Assembly: GCA_024401275.1 (NCBI GenBank)
Contig: JAKSLJ010000017.1
Span: forward strand, 1-63,315
Length of the DNA stretch: 63,315 nt
From: Bacteroidaceae bacterium
Lineage (GTDB): Bacteria > Bacteroidota > Bacteroidia > Bacteroidales > Bacteroidaceae
Reading direction: 5' to 3'
In this document: positions 14,693 to 24,385 of the stretch, piece after piece
Layout: each line of letters begins with the position of its first letter
How positions within the stretch are numbered: the first letter of the stretch is position 1
Notes under the pieces: generated by a model
The model's input: the letters and a program-made list of their open reading frames with translations, nothing else
Database searches by the model: none
What the model was told of the DNA's origin: nothing
Made by a program: the position numbers and the translations under genes

Positions 14693-16006
14693 CGTTACGC
14701 GAGTGATTCTTGCTCCGAGAGCGTTCAATCTGCCTTCGATATTCTCATAGCCACGGTCTATCTGCGCAATGTTTGCAATGGTTGATGTACCTTCTGCACT
14801 AAGAGCAGCAATGAGCAGAGCAATACCGGCACGAATATCTGGCGATGTCATACGCTGTGCACGAAGTCGCTTCTGATGGTCATGACCGACAACGACGGCA
14901 CGATGAGGATCGCAAAGGATAATCTGCGCGCCCATGTCGATGAGCTTATCCACGAAGAACAGGCGACTTTCGAACATCTTCTGATGGAAGAGAACGGAAC
15001 CGCGAGCCTGAGTGGCAACGACGAGGAGTACGGAGATGAGGTCTGGAGTGAGTCCCGGCCAAGGGGCATCAGCAATCGTCATGATGGTGCCATCAATAAA
15101 CGACTCGACGAGATAATAGTGCTGCTCAGGAACGAAGAGGTCATCTTCAACTTCCTCAATACGAACGCCCAATCTGCGGAACGAATCAACGATGATGCCA
15201 AGATTCTCCACAGAGCAGCCTTCAATCTTTATTCCCTTGCCTACCATTGCCGCCATACCGATGAACGAGCCGACCTCAATCATATCAGGCAGAACGGTGT
15301 GCTCTGTGCCATGAAGTTTCTCAACACCTTCTATCGTGATAAGGTTTGACGCAATGCCGGAGATCTTTGCTCCCATGGCATTGAGCATACGGCAAAGCTG
15401 CTGGATATATGGCTCACAGGCAGCGTTATAGATAGTAGTCTTCCCCTCTGCAAGCACAGCTGCCATGATGACATTTCCGGTACCTGTTACCGAAGCCTCA
15501 TCAAGAAGCATGTAGGTTCCCTTCAGACGACCGTTCTCTGTAGAATGAATTTCGAAGGTGTCATTCTCGTCATTATGTGAGAACGAAGCACCGAGATTCT
15601 TAAAGCCGAGGAAATGGGTATCCAAACGACGACGACCAATCTTGTCGCCACCTGGCTTTGCCACGACTGCCTTGCCGAAACGGGTAAGCAGAGGTCCAAT
15701 CATAAGAACACTACCACGGAGAGCGGAACACTTCTTGACAAACTCTGGGCTGGAGAGATAGTCTATATTAATATTCTTTGCACAGAAGCGATACTTGTTT
15801 GGCTCGAGCTTCTCTGCCTCAACACCCATGTCACGAAGAAGATTAATAAGGTTATTGATGTCCAAGATATTTGGGACATTGTTTACAATAACTGGTTCCT
15901 CCGTAAGTAATGTAGCACAGATAATCTGCAGAGCCTCATTCTTTGCGCCCTGTGGTCTGATAGTACCTTGCAGCGGATGACCGCCTTCAATTATAAATGA
16001 TTGCAT
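14687..16006 (-). CDS. murA: UDP-N-acetylglucosamine 1-carboxyvinyltransferase with Asp at the fosfomycin-target position
   Basis: 439 residues. It transfers enolpyruvate from PEP to UDP-GlcNAc, the first committed step of peptidoglycan synthesis. Conserved AKNEAL (Lys22) and the loop AVVAKPGGDKIGRRRLDTHF are present. Codon 121 (15644-15646, GAC) gives Asp where most bacterial MurA proteins have the Cys alkylated by fosfomycin (Cys115 in E. coli). Asp at this site is active and fosfomycin-insensitive in other bacteria. It heads a murA-rimM-dxr-rseP-nadK run with DUF4290 just upstream (10-base gap). Confidence 0.96.
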   Translation of the reverse strand: MQSFIIEGGHPLQGTIRPQGAKNEALQIICATLLTEEPVIVNNVPNILDINNLINLLRDMGVEAEKLEPNKYRFCAKNINIDYLSSPEFVKKCSALRGSVLMIGPLLTRFGKAVVAKPGGDKIGRRRLDTHFLGFKNLGASFSHNDENDTFEIHSTENGRLKGTYMLLDEASVTGTGNVIMAAVLAEGKTTIYNAACEPYIQQLCRMLNAMGAKISGIASNLITIEGVEKLHGTEHTVLPDMIEVGSFIGMAAMVGKGIKIEGCSVENLGIIVDSFRRLGVRIEEVEDDLFVPEQHYYLVESFIDGTIMTIADAPWPGLTPDLISVLLVVATQARGSVLFHQKMFESRLFFVDKLIDMGAQIILCDPHRAVVVGHDHQKRLRAQRMTSPDIRAGIALLIAALSAEGTSTIANIAQIDRGYENIEGRLNALGARITRVTD

Positions 16007-16016
16007 TTCTTAAGAC

Positions 16017-16622
16017 TTACTTCTTTTTTTTCTTCTTTTTCTTTGTTGACTGCTTCTCCATCTGGATTACAGTCTTATCAAAACGGAAGGTTACTGGATT
16101 CAGCTTTACTTTTCCGTCTGTAAACTTCTCAATATCATGGAACACGCTTTCCTCACGAGCGTTGGAATGACCATATTCAAGGAGCATTCTGCGCATCTGG
16201 TTTGCAGTGCTTCTGGCAAGTTCGTCCAATTCATTGCCAGGCTCCATTGTTGCCATTATCTCGCAAGTGTCATAAATCAGTTTGCCATAGTGCCTTACCG
16301 GAACCTTTGATTTTGGATATGGCAATGGCTTTGGCTTCGTCTGAATGGCGCGAGCTTCCTCAACATCGTAAGGATAGTCAATGTCAAGCTTGAAGTCGCT
16401 CATCAATGCCAAATGGTTCCAAAGCTTATGATGAAAGTCTGGACTGTTCTTGTCGTCATTGGACTTTATAGCCATTGTCCGTATTATCTTTTCTGCCGCA
16501 GCCTGGCGTGCCCCACGATCTTCCAGCGAGAGCGCATGCTGCACCATCTCCTGGACAACTCGACCGTATTCTGGCATTTCCAGATGCGAGCGTTGTGTAT
16601 TATAGTCTAACCCTGTTAGCAT
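16017..16622 (-). CDS. DUF4290 family protein
   Basis: 201 residues. It begins MLTGLDYNTQRSHLEMPEYG, the conserved opening of this Bacteroidetes-specific family, and continues with RVVQEMVQHALSLEDRGARQ. It contains a proline/lysine-rich middle (KPKPLPYPKSKVP) and ends in a run of lysines. It is predicted cytoplasmic, with no signal or membrane segment. It immediately precedes murA (10-base spacing), an association that suggests an envelope or ribosome-linked housekeeping role, but the function is unknown. Confidence 0.88.
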   Translation of the reverse strand: MLTGLDYNTQRSHLEMPEYGRVVQEMVQHALSLEDRGARQAAAEKIIRTMAIKSNDDKNSPDFHHKLWNHLALMSDFKLDIDYPYDVEEARAIQTKPKPLPYPKSKVPVRHYGKLIYDTCEIMATMEPGNELDELARSTANQMRRMLLEYGHSNAREESVFHDIEKFTDGKVKLNPVTFRFDKTVIQMEKQSTKKKKKKKK

Positions 16623-16664
16623 ATTATCATTTGACGATTTGTCGATTTAATGATTTCTTCATTC

Positions 16665-17360
16665 TTAATTACGCATTTTCTTTGGCTTTCCTGCCACGAA
16701 GTCCTTCAAATAGAACGGCACGAAATAAGCCACATCCTCAGTCAGATTCTTCCTGAGTCTCATTTCAGCAAGCGGTGCCATATACCTTGCCATAGGTTCG
16801 ATATTGTCAAGGAATATTGCATTTGGATGATTGATTACATCCTTGCACTTCGCACTTCCGCCACCAAAGAAGCAAACTGGTCCTTTATCGAGGAACTCCT
16901 TATAGGTCTCAGCATCAACAATATCGGGCTGTGTCTGACGGACAACTTTCAGTGAACGATCATAGATTTCGGCATATACCTCCATTCTGCGCGCATCTAT
17001 CATTGAGCAGAAAAGGGCATCTTCAGGAATTTCCTCATGATAAAGCAACGGTGCCACTGCTTGAAGTTGCAGAGTAGGAACACTTATAAGCGGAATATCA
17101 CTGCCGTAGGCTATGCCTTTAGCCATAGACACACCGATGCGAAGTCCCGTATATGAACCAGGACCGCTACTTACAGCCACACAATCGGGCTTGAGGTCGC
17201 GCTGTTCCATATATGTGAAGGCATCATCAACGAATGTTCCGAGGTGCTCAGCATGATTCGGACCGCTGCGATCTACCTTCTCCAATACACACTCCCCATC
17301 GCGAGTAACGGCGACAGAGCAGATGTTTGTACTGGTTTCAATACTTAGTATTAATGACAT
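16665..17360 (-). CDS. tsaB: tRNA threonylcarbamoyladenosine biosynthesis protein TsaB
   Basis: 231 residues. It begins MSLILSIETSTNICSVAV, and SSGPGSYTGLRIGVSMAKGI is the diagnostic ASKHA-fold motif of TsaB. It forms the TsaB-TsaD-TsaE complex that places t6A at position 37 of ANN-decoding tRNAs. The C-terminal half (ALFCSMIDARRMEVY) is also typical. TAACTTTG at 17397-17390 is a likely -7 box, giving a leader of about 25 bases. Confidence 0.93.
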   Translation of the reverse strand: MSLILSIETSTNICSVAVTRDGECVLEKVDRSGPNHAEHLGTFVDDAFTYMEQRDLKPDCVAVSSGPGSYTGLRIGVSMAKGIAYGSDIPLISVPTLQLQAVAPLLYHEEIPEDALFCSMIDARRMEVYAEIYDRSLKVVRQTQPDIVDAETYKEFLDKGPVCFFGGGSAKCKDVINHPNAIFLDNIEPMARYMAPLAEMRLRKNLTEDVAYFVPFYLKDFVAGKPKKMRN

Positions 17361-17389
17361 TAAAAAAATAAAATTGCAATTTATGCGTG

Positions 17390-17397
17390 CAAAGTTA
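17390..17397 (-). promoter_or_regulatory. -7 box of the tsaB promoter
   Basis: TAACTTTG on the minus strand matches the Bacteroidales TAnnTTTG consensus, 30 bases before the tsaB ATG. No strong TTTG at -33. Confidence 0.55.
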
Positions 17398-17435
17398 CGA
17401 TTTTTATTTATAAATAAACTTTACAAACAAAAAAA

Positions 17436-17466
17436 TTCTTGCAAGAAACGAGCATTCTTGCAAGAA
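17436..17466. terminator. Twin palindromes, likely terminator after trpS
   Basis: TTCTTGCAAGAA occurs twice (17436-17447 and 17455-17466), 19 bases apart. Each is a perfect palindrome and together they can form a longer stem. The stem is followed on the minus strand by TTTTTTT, consistent with intrinsic termination of trpS transcripts; a U-run on the other side could make it bidirectional. Confidence 0.6.
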
Positions 17467-17537
17467 TTATGTTTTTTTAAGAAAATATTTCGTAAAATAT
17501 ATCGTAATTACTGCGTAATTATCAAGTAAAGTTACGC

Positions 17538-18623
17538 TTATTTCTTATACTTCTCAATATGCTGCTGAATGAGTTCTGCATCGTCGAAGTAGTTAATCTT
17601 CATCGCAGCACGAACCTCATCCATAGTCTGCATTGCAACCTTGCGTGCTTCTTTAGATCCCTTCTTAAGGATATCATAAACGGCAGGAATGTTCTGCTCA
17701 AGCTCATGACGACGCTGGCGGATTGGTTCAAGACGCTTGTTGAGAACCTTGATGAGGAACTTCTTGCACTTCATGTCGCCAAGACCACCTCGAGTGTAGT
17801 GGTCCTTCACTTCCTGAAGATTCTTGTATTCTGGCCAGAACTCCTCAAAATCAGAGTCTTCGCAGAATGCATCAAGATAAGTGAACACGCAGTTGCCTTC
17901 CACATGACCTGGATCGTCAATATTTATGTGAGTAGGGTCTGTGTACATTGACTTGACCTTCTTCTCCATCTCCTTTGGATCGTCAGAAAGGTAGATGCAG
18001 TTGCCAAGACTCTTTGACATCTTCGCCTTACCATCTGTACCAGGAAGACGCTTGCAACTGTCGTTCTCAGGAAGCATAATCTGTGGCTCTACGAGGACTT
18101 CGCCGTAAGTGTTGTTGAAGCGGTTTACGAGTTCGTTTGTCTGCTCAAGCATTGGACGCTGATCTTCACCAACTGGCACCACATTTGCCTTGAACAAAGT
18201 GATGTCAGCAGCCTGAGAGATTGGATAGCAGAAGAAACCTACTGGAATAGAAGCCTCAAAGTTACGCATCGCAATCTCGGTCTTCACAGTCGGGTTACGC
18301 TGCAAACGGCTCACAGTCACGAGGTTAGAGAGATACTGAGTAAGCTCTGCAAGCTCCGGAATCTGGCTCTGAATGAAGATTGTAACTTTCTCCGGATCAA
18401 GACCACAAGAAAGGTAGTCAAGAGCAACTTCTATGATATTCTGTCGAATCTTCTCTGGATTGTCTGCATTATCTGTAAGTGCCTGCACATCAGCAATAAA
18501 CACAAACATTCTGTCGTAGTTGCCTTCGTTCTGAAGTTCTACGCGGCGACGGAGAGAACCGACATAATGACCAAGGTGGAGTTTGCCGGTAGGACGGTCG
18601 CCTGTAAGTATTATTTTAGACAT
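17538..18623 (-). CDS. trpS: Tryptophanyl-tRNA synthetase
   Basis: 361 residues from the ATG at 18623, which opens [20 protein letters not shown]. The HIGH-class motif is HLGH, and the KMSKS loop is in [34 protein letters not shown] is the usual tryptophan/ATP-site segment. It charges tRNA-Trp. An upstream in-frame ATG at 18683 would add 20 residues encoded by a GATTTGACGATTTG repeat, so it is rejected as the start. Confidence 0.95.
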   Translation of the reverse strand: MSKIILTGDRPTGKLHLGHYVGSLRRRVELQNEGNYDRMFVFIADVQALTDNADNPEKIRQNIIEVALDYLSCGLDPEKVTIFIQSQIPELAELTQYLSNLVTVSRLQRNPTVKTEIAMRNFEASIPVGFFCYPISQAADITLFKANVVPVGEDQRPMLEQTNELVNRFNNTYGEVLVEPQIMLPENDSCKRLPGTDGKAKMSKSLGNCIYLSDDPKEMEKKVKSMYTDPTHINIDDPGHVEGNCVFTYLDAFCEDSDFEEFWPEYKNLQEVKDHYTRGGLGDMKCKKFLIKVLNKRLEPIRQRRHELEQNIPAVYDILKKGSKEARKVAMQTMDEVRAAMKINYFDDAELIQQHIEKYKK

Positions 18624-18702
18624 AGTTTCATTTGTTGATTTGACGATTTGCAGATTTGACGATTTAATCAGAAAATCACCCAATCATCCAATCGTCTAAT
18701 GT

Positions 18703-20682
18703 TTATGCGTCGATGTTAGCGTAAGTTGCGTTTGCTTCAATGAATGCGCGGCGTGGCTCTACATCATCGCCCATGAGCATTGAGAAGATTTCGTCGGCAG
18801 CTGCTGCATCTTCAATAGTTACCTGCTTGAGCACACGGCTTGCAGGGTCCATCGTAGTCTCCCAAAGCTGCTCAGCATTCATTTCACCAAGACCTTTGTA
18901 GCGCTGAGTGTGAAGAGCCTTATCGTCTTCGCCAGTTGCATACTTCTGGATGAATTCAAGACGAGCCTGCTCTGTATAGCAATATTCCTTGACCTTATTC
19001 TTCCAAGAACAGAGGTAGAGAGGTGGTGTTGCTATGTAAAGGTGACCTTCACGAATAAGCTCCGGCATATAACGGAAGAAGAGTGTCATGATGAGCGTTG
19101 CGATATGAGAACCATCGACATCGGCATCGGTCATGATGATGATCTTGTCGTAACGGAGTTTCTCAATGTTTGCTGCCTGTCCGTCTTCCTCGTCAACGCC
19201 GAAACGAACGCCGATACTTTGGATGATGTTCATAACAGACTCTGATTCGAACACCTTATGACGCATTACCTTCTCCACATTAAGAATCTTACCACGGAGA
19301 GGAAGGATAGCCTGAGTGTAGCGGTCGCGGCCCTGCTTTGCAGAACCACCCGCAGAATCACCCTCGACGATGAAGATCTCGCAGTTCTTTGGGTCCTTGT
19401 TTGAGCAGTCAGCAAGTTTGCCTGGCAGACCAACGCTTGTAAACGCACTCTGACGCTGAACACTCTTGCGAGCACGTTCTGCAGCCTGACGTGCAGCTGC
19501 AGCAAGAATAAACTTGTCGCAGATAGCTTCAGCCTGTGTAGGATGCTCTTCAAGATAATATGCAAGTGACTCTGCTACAGCCTGATAGACTGCTGGACGG
19601 ACCTCTGAGTTTCCGAGCTTTGTCTTTGTCTGACCTTCAAACTGAGGCTCAGCAACCTTGATTGAGATGATGGCAGTAAGACCTTCGCGGAAGTCATCTA
19701 TCTTGATTTCCACCTTAGCCTTTTCCATCTTCTTGGCAATCTTCTGATTGTTCTCAGCATACTTCTTCAAAGTATTGCAAAGAGCATTACGGAAACCTAC
19801 GAGGTGAGTACCACCTTCGTAAGTATTGATATTGTTTACGTAAGAGTGAATATGCTCTGAATAATCGCGATTGTAAGTGAAAGCCACGTCAACAGGAATA
19901 CCCTGACTCTCTGTCTTTATGCAGATAGTCTCAAAATCCTCTGTAAGTTTCTGACGATGCTTGTCAACATAAGCCACAAACTCCTTGAGGCCATCCTTTG
20001 CATGGAAAGTCTGCTCGCGTGTCTTACCTTCCTCGTCAGGACGCATATCCTTGAGGTTGATGGTAATACCTGCATTAAGGAAAGCGAGCTCACGCATACG
20101 GTTTGCTACGATGTCCCACTTGTATGTTGTTGTAGTGAAGATCTCTGGATCTGGCCAGAACTGCTGACGAGTACCGCGCTTATCGGTCTTACCAACAACT
20201 TCAACAGCATAGAGCGGCTTGCCCTTCTCATATTCCTGCTGATAAATGCGACCGTCACGGAACACCTGCGACTTCATATGGTATGAAAGAGCGTTTACAC
20301 AACTAACGCCCACACCATGAAGACCTCCGGAAACCTTATAAGAGCCCTTGTCAAACTTACCACCGGCATGCAGCACAGTCATTACGACTTCAAGAGCCGA
20401 CTTATGGAGCTTTGGATGTTCATCTACTGGAATACCACGTCCGTTATCCTCAACAGTGATGGAATTGTCTTCATTGATTGTTACATCTATGCTGGTACAA
20501 TAACCCGCCATAGCCTCATCAATAGAGTTATCTACCGTCTCGTTTACGAGATGGTGAAGACCCTTCTCGGAAATGTCACCGATATACATGGCTGGACGTT
20601 TGCGCACAGCCTCAAGACCCTCGAGCACCTGAATGCTCGCGCCAGTATAGTTTTTTGCTTCTGGATTTTGGTTTTCTGCCAT
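18703..20682 (-). CDS. gyrB: DNA gyrase subunit B
   Basis: 659 residues. The GHKL ATPase domain has NETVDNSIDEAMAG, VEDNGRGIPVDEHP and GGLHGVGVSCVNAL. The TOPRIM domain has EGDSAGGSAKQGRDR and MTDADVDGSHI. The C-terminal PLRGKILNVEK and QRYKGLGEMN segments are intact. It supplies ATP hydrolysis and strand passage for negative supercoiling with GyrA. The QTKTKLGNSEVR segment is the GyrB/ParE QTK loop. TAAATTTG at 20755-20748 is a probable -7 box. Confidence 0.96.
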   Translation of the reverse strand: MAENQNPEAKNYTGASIQVLEGLEAVRKRPAMYIGDISEKGLHHLVNETVDNSIDEAMAGYCTSIDVTINEDNSITVEDNGRGIPVDEHPKLHKSALEVVMTVLHAGGKFDKGSYKVSGGLHGVGVSCVNALSYHMKSQVFRDGRIYQQEYEKGKPLYAVEVVGKTDKRGTRQQFWPDPEIFTTTTYKWDIVANRMRELAFLNAGITINLKDMRPDEEGKTREQTFHAKDGLKEFVAYVDKHRQKLTEDFETICIKTESQGIPVDVAFTYNRDYSEHIHSYVNNINTYEGGTHLVGFRNALCNTLKKYAENNQKIAKKMEKAKVEIKIDDFREGLTAIISIKVAEPQFEGQTKTKLGNSEVRPAVYQAVAESLAYYLEEHPTQAEAICDKFILAAAARQAAERARKSVQRQSAFTSVGLPGKLADCSNKDPKNCEIFIVEGDSAGGSAKQGRDRYTQAILPLRGKILNVEKVMRHKVFESESVMNIIQSIGVRFGVDEEDGQAANIEKLRYDKIIIMTDADVDGSHIATLIMTLFFRYMPELIREGHLYIATPPLYLCSWKNKVKEYCYTEQARLEFIQKYATGEDDKALHTQRYKGLGEMNAEQLWETTMDPASRVLKQVTIEDAAAADEIFSMLMGDDVEPRRAFIEANATYANIDA

Positions 20683-20747
20683 TATATTGTCTTATTTTTT
20701 AATCTTTGATTAAAGAGTAAGGCGCAGAACATGCGCTAAAAACGTTG

Positions 20748-20755
20748 CAAATTTA
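20748..20755 (-). promoter_or_regulatory. -7 box of the gyrB promoter
   Basis: TAAATTTG (minus strand) fits TAnnTTTG, 66 bases upstream of the gyrB ATG and just downstream of the terminator of the preceding operon. Confidence 0.5.
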
Positions 20756-20781
20756 GTAAATAAATCACAAAAAAAAGAAAA

Positions 20782-20812
20782 AAGGCAAAATTATTTCGAA
20801 TAATCTTGCCTT
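20782..20812 (-). terminator. Intrinsic terminator after the TetR-family gene
   Basis: AAGGCAAGATTATT pairs with AATAATTTTGCCTT around a CGAA loop, followed on the minus strand by TTTTTTC. It ends the pyrH-holB-ricT-gldH-TetR run. Confidence 0.85.
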
Positions 20813-20874
20813 ATATATATTAATGTGTAGTCTTTCTTAAGCACATTGCCCGATTTGCGGCCGCAGAAGCATTT

Positions 20875-21480
20875 TTAGACCTTAAGGTACAAGTCAAGTT
20901 CCTTACGACCTTTTTCGGTCAAAATACCCCTCAAAAACAGTCCTATGAAGGTAAGGAAAATTTCCTGCAAAGACCACTTTTCATAAGCCTTTTCCTTCAG
21001 GAGATTATCTACTGCCGCACGATTCATTATTGATATCAAGTCAATATTCAACCCCGGCACGATCAGCCCCTCGTCTATCGCTCTACAGAAAAAGGCTTTT
21101 TTCATTTCCGCTTCCTGCTCATTTTTGCTATCTAGAAATTCACGAACTGACCGATATTTCATCACCTCAACGAAGAACTGCGCATTATACTTGCTGAATT
21201 CCTCAAGGGCATTCTTCAAGAAGAAGCAAAGTATCGCCATGACATTGTCAGAACCTTCCATGAAGGCAGCATATTTTTCTCTTTGAATATCAGCATTGAG
21301 TTTCACGCATTCCAAGAGCAAGTCTTCCTTGTCGTTAAATTTCTCATAAAGAGTTCGTTTGGAGATTTTCAATTCCTTCGACACATCCTCCATACGCACG
21401 CCTTTTATGCCGCGCATTTTAAACATTTCCAAGGCATGACGAACGATAGCGTCATGATTGTCACTCTTACTATTTTGCAT
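20875..21480 (-). CDS. TetR/AcrR-family transcriptional regulator
   Basis: 201 residues. The N-terminal TetR helix-turn-helix spans about 8-55: IVRHALEMFKMRGIKGVRMEDVSKELKIS is broken by the turn before KRTLYEKFNDKEDLLLECV. The C-terminal ligand domain has no obvious assignment. It follows gldH by 20 bases and ends at a strong terminator, so it is probably the last gene of the pyrH operon. No adjacent efflux pump indicates its target; a role in envelope homeostasis is possible but not shown. Confidence 0.9.
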   Translation of the reverse strand: MQNSKSDNHDAIVRHALEMFKMRGIKGVRMEDVSKELKISKRTLYEKFNDKEDLLLECVKLNADIQREKYAAFMEGSDNVMAILCFFLKNALEEFSKYNAQFFVEVMKYRSVREFLDSKNEQEAEMKKAFFCRAIDEGLIVPGLNIDLISIMNRAAVDNLLKEKAYEKWSLQEIFLTFIGLFLRGILTEKGRKELDLYLKV

Positions 21481-21500
21481 AACAATATCAATTAAAAATC

Positions 21501-21971
21501 CTACCGTTTTCTCTCTATTGTCAAGCCGACATCAACCACTCCTGGCAAAGTTTCGATTGCCATCTGATGATAAATCTTAGCCACAATGGAGTCACCTCGC
21601 TCAACAACAAAGTTTCTCAATGCAGTTTCATGCAGTTTAAGCGCTACACCTTCGCCTGTGGCAGAACCGTCTTCTGCAGCTATGGAGCAAGTGACTCGCT
21701 CCAACTTATGAAGAACCACAAGACTGTCCCGATATACGGTTCGTTCCACCATCATAACAAGATCACGATACGGAAAAGCGCGCCGCGTCCTGACACCGCA
21801 GGTAAAGCCGTAGCATCCTCCTTCTCTCAGCGTATCAGTGTTGAACTCTATCGTATCAGAAAGAGCCCATCCACCAGAGTCAACCGGCTTATACATACTA
21901 TATTTCACATCAAGTGAGCATCCGGTCACGCAGAGTGCAGCAAACAATATGCTTAGCAAGTATCTTGTCAT
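21501..21971 (-). CDS. gldH: GldH-like lipoprotein
   Basis: 156 residues. The signal peptide ends in lipobox LCVTGC with Cys18. The mature part matches the Bacteroidetes GldH family pattern, with WALSDTIEFN, a central YPYRDL-like AFPYRDLVMMVE and a C-terminal GVVDVGLTIER. In gliding Flavobacteria GldH is needed for motility; non-gliding Bacteroidales keep the gene beside ricT and holB, as here. Its start overlaps the ricT stop by 4 bases (ATGA). Confidence 0.85.
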   Translation of the reverse strand: MTRYLLSILFAALCVTGCSLDVKYSMYKPVDSGGWALSDTIEFNTDTLREGGCYGFTCGVRTRRAFPYRDLVMMVERTVYRDSLVVLHKLERVTCSIAAEDGSATGEGVALKLHETALRNFVVERGDSIVAKIYHQMAIETLPGVVDVGLTIERKR

Positions 21972-23242
21972 TCAGACTGTTTTGGAGCCTTCTTCTCGTG
22001 ATGTCTTCTATTGCGGTCATGAGATCTTCTGCCCTCTGTCTGCGGCTTATTCTCATTGGCAGGTTCATTGGCAGCATTGGTCTCTTGTGACTTTTCTACT
22101 GCAGGTTTCTTTTCATTTCCCGATTTCTTGTTGCCTTCTTGCTGATGCTTGCCTTTATTTTTCTTATTCTTCTTCGGCTTGTCAAAACGGGTAACATCAC
22201 CTTCAAAGATATCAACAGGCTTCTTCTCCTCAACACGATCGCCGTCAGCAAGCAGACTTTCAGGTTTCTCTCCACGCTTGTTCATCTCTATAATGTCCAA
22301 AGCGCGAGCAGCGGTTATCTCCTGAAGGTTTGCAGCCATTCGCTTATCGGTGCTATAGACCACCTTTCCGGCAAGGATATCCTGCTTGAACAAATAGTAG
22401 TCAGAATCCAATGTCTGGAGAACTGCCTCTCTTGGTGGCATTTTCTTGCCTGCCTCCATATAGTTGTCAACCTCATAGTTAAGGCAGCATTTCAGCTTGG
22501 CACACATGCCGGCAAGTTTCTGAGGATTCATTGAAAGATCCTGGAAACGGGCAGAAACGGTGCTCACAGAAGAGAAGTTTTTCATCCATGTAGCACAGCA
22601 AAGTTCACGACCGCAAGGACCAGTACCTCCAATACGACCGGCTTCCTGACGAGCGCCAATCTGCTTCATCTCTATGCGGACATGGAAGGTATCAGCAAGA
22701 ACCTTTATGAGCTGACGGAAATCCACACGCTCGTCAGCAATATAGTAGAAGATAGCCTTATTGCCGTCGCCCTGATACTCCACATCGCCGATTTTCATTT
22801 TCAAGTCCAAGTCTTTCGCAATCTGTCGGCTCTGTATCATGGTGCCATGCTCACGACTCTTTGCCTCCTCCCATCTGTCCAGGTCACCCTCTGTAGCATG
22901 ACGATATATTCGCTTTATGTCATCTGGTGACTTGAAATGCACCTTTGCCACTTGAAGTTCCACGAGTTTGCCTGTCAGAGTAACAACACCGATGTCATGA
23001 CCAGGAGATGCTTCTACGGCAACATAATCGCCTTTCTTCAGGTCAAGGTTGTTTATATTATGGTAATATCCCTTGCGAGTATTCTTGAACTGAACCTCTA
23101 CGAGGTCAGTCAGCTGATTATTGCCAGGAACATCTGCAAGATAGTCAAAGGTATTGAGCTGATGATCTGAACGCCCTACTCCATATCGGCAGAGCGACAG
23201 TTCGCAACCTCCTCCCACTTTATATTTCAATTTCTGATCCAT
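21968..23242 (-). CDS. ricT: RicT/PSP1-domain protein
   Basis: 424 residues. The PSP1 domain shows GDYVAVEASPGHDIGVVTLTG, then the Cys motifs GGTGPCGRELCCATW and CAKLKCCLNYE, which in the Bacillus RicT homologue contribute to Fe-S binding in the Ric (Y) complex for RNA processing. After about residue 330 comes a Lys/Glu/Asn-rich disordered tail (KKNKKNKGKHQQEGNKK), typical of Bacteroidetes members. It lies 3 bases after holB and overlaps gldH. The role here is inferred from the family. Confidence 0.9.
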   Translation of the reverse strand: MDQKLKYKVGGGCELSLCRYGVGRSDHQLNTFDYLADVPGNNQLTDLVEVQFKNTRKGYYHNINNLDLKKGDYVAVEASPGHDIGVVTLTGKLVELQVAKVHFKSPDDIKRIYRHATEGDLDRWEEAKSREHGTMIQSRQIAKDLDLKMKIGDVEYQGDGNKAIFYYIADERVDFRQLIKVLADTFHVRIEMKQIGARQEAGRIGGTGPCGRELCCATWMKNFSSVSTVSARFQDLSMNPQKLAGMCAKLKCCLNYEVDNYMEAGKKMPPREAVLQTLDSDYYLFKQDILAGKVVYSTDKRMAANLQEITAARALDIIEMNKRGEKPESLLADGDRVEEKKPVDIFEGDVTRFDKPKKNKKNKGKHQQEGNKKSGNEKKPAVEKSQETNAANEPANENKPQTEGRRSHDRNRRHHEKKAPKQSE

Positions 23243-23245
23243 TTA

Positions 23246-24361
23246 TTATCTTCTTATGAGTATTATGACTTTCAATGCGAGGTCATAAAACACAATTTTT
23301 CCGTTGGCATTTCGCATTATATCGCGTATAGCCGTATTATATATATTGTTGAATTCTATTATGTTGCGCTCGTTTATGAAGGCAGCGAACTTGCTAGCAA
23401 AAGCCTCTTCGTTCGGTGTCATATAACAAAGCGAAGATTCATGGAAGTTGAACATGAAGTTCTCTCGCGTCATCAGCAAGCAATATTCCAAGAAACGCTT
23501 CTGCTTCTCTCTGTTCCAGCCGCCCACGCCATCGCACCAATGCTTCATTTCCATAACATCCTTTGCATATGCCTGACGCATCAGCATCTTGAACACGTCA
23601 TGGAATTCGTCACGTTCTCCACTGCCGCTTATGATATTCTGTGCCTGGAGCCAACTGCCGTTGGAAGCTCTTGCAACTCGTCTTGCAGCATCTTCATCAA
23701 TGCTGCGCTTCTCCACTAACGCCTTGGCTATTTTCTCATCCTTTATAGGCTTAAAGTTTATGATTTGCGTTCTCGAGCGTATTGTTTCGAGTACAAGTTC
23801 CGGATGTTCAGAGGTTAGGATAAAGATGGTTTGTGCAGGTGGTTCTTCTATAATCTTCAGAAGTTTATTGGCGGCATCAATGTTCATTTTCTCCGCCTGC
23901 CAGATAATGCAAACCTTATATCCACCTTGGCTTGATTTCAAAGACAATTTTCTGATTATCGCATTGCTCTCGCCTACCGAGATTATAGCCTGCTTATTGT
24001 CGGAAGCATGTTTCTGCAGCCATGTCTCGCTGCTGAAATACGGACCGTCTTGTAGCATCTCTATCCATTCAGTCTTGAAATCGTCGCTTTCAGCTGGTCT
24101 GTCAAGTCCAGTTGGTCTCACTACAGGAAAAGAGAATATCAGGTCTGGATGTGAGCCTCTGTCCACCATTGTTTCTGCATTTCCAAACGGATCGTGCTTC
24201 ATGAGCAAGTGCTTGGCAAACTCTATGGCAACAGCCAATTTGCCAACACCTTGCGGTCCGACAAAAAGCATTGCATGAGGAATTCGCTCTTCTCTATCCA
24301 AAAGCAGAAGGCGTTCTACGACCTCACGTTGTCCGATAATATTCCTATTCTCAGCGTCCAA
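23246..24361 (-). CDS. holB: DNA polymerase III delta-prime subunit
   Basis: 371 residues. The AAA+ clamp-loader N-terminus has IIGQREVVERLLLL and Walker A GPQGVGKLA. A segment KVCIIWQAEKMNIDAANKLL precedes EEPPAQTIFILTSEHPELVL and the SRTQ sensor (IRSRTQIINF). It works with HolA and DnaX to load the sliding clamp. The zinc-module cysteines of enterobacterial delta-prime are not evident in the HLLMKHDPFGNAET segment. It starts 24 bases after pyrH. Confidence 0.9.
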   Translation of the reverse strand: MDAENRNIIGQREVVERLLLLDREERIPHAMLFVGPQGVGKLAVAIEFAKHLLMKHDPFGNAETMVDRGSHPDLIFSFPVVRPTGLDRPAESDDFKTEWIEMLQDGPYFSSETWLQKHASDNKQAIISVGESNAIIRKLSLKSSQGGYKVCIIWQAEKMNIDAANKLLKIIEEPPAQTIFILTSEHPELVLETIRSRTQIINFKPIKDEKIAKALVEKRSIDEDAARRVARASNGSWLQAQNIISGSGERDEFHDVFKMLMRQAYAKDVMEMKHWCDGVGGWNREKQKRFLEYCLLMTRENFMFNFHESSLCYMTPNEEAFASKFAAFINERNIIEFNNIYNTAIRDIMRNANGKIVFYDLALKVIILIRR

Positions 24362-24385
24362 CCTATTGTCTATTTCCGCAACTTA

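Noticed and set aside
18624-18683. Extended trpS start at 18683
   Set aside because: The extra 20 codons translate a GATTTGACGATTTG repeat also found before argG; homologous sequence begins at [13 protein letters not shown].
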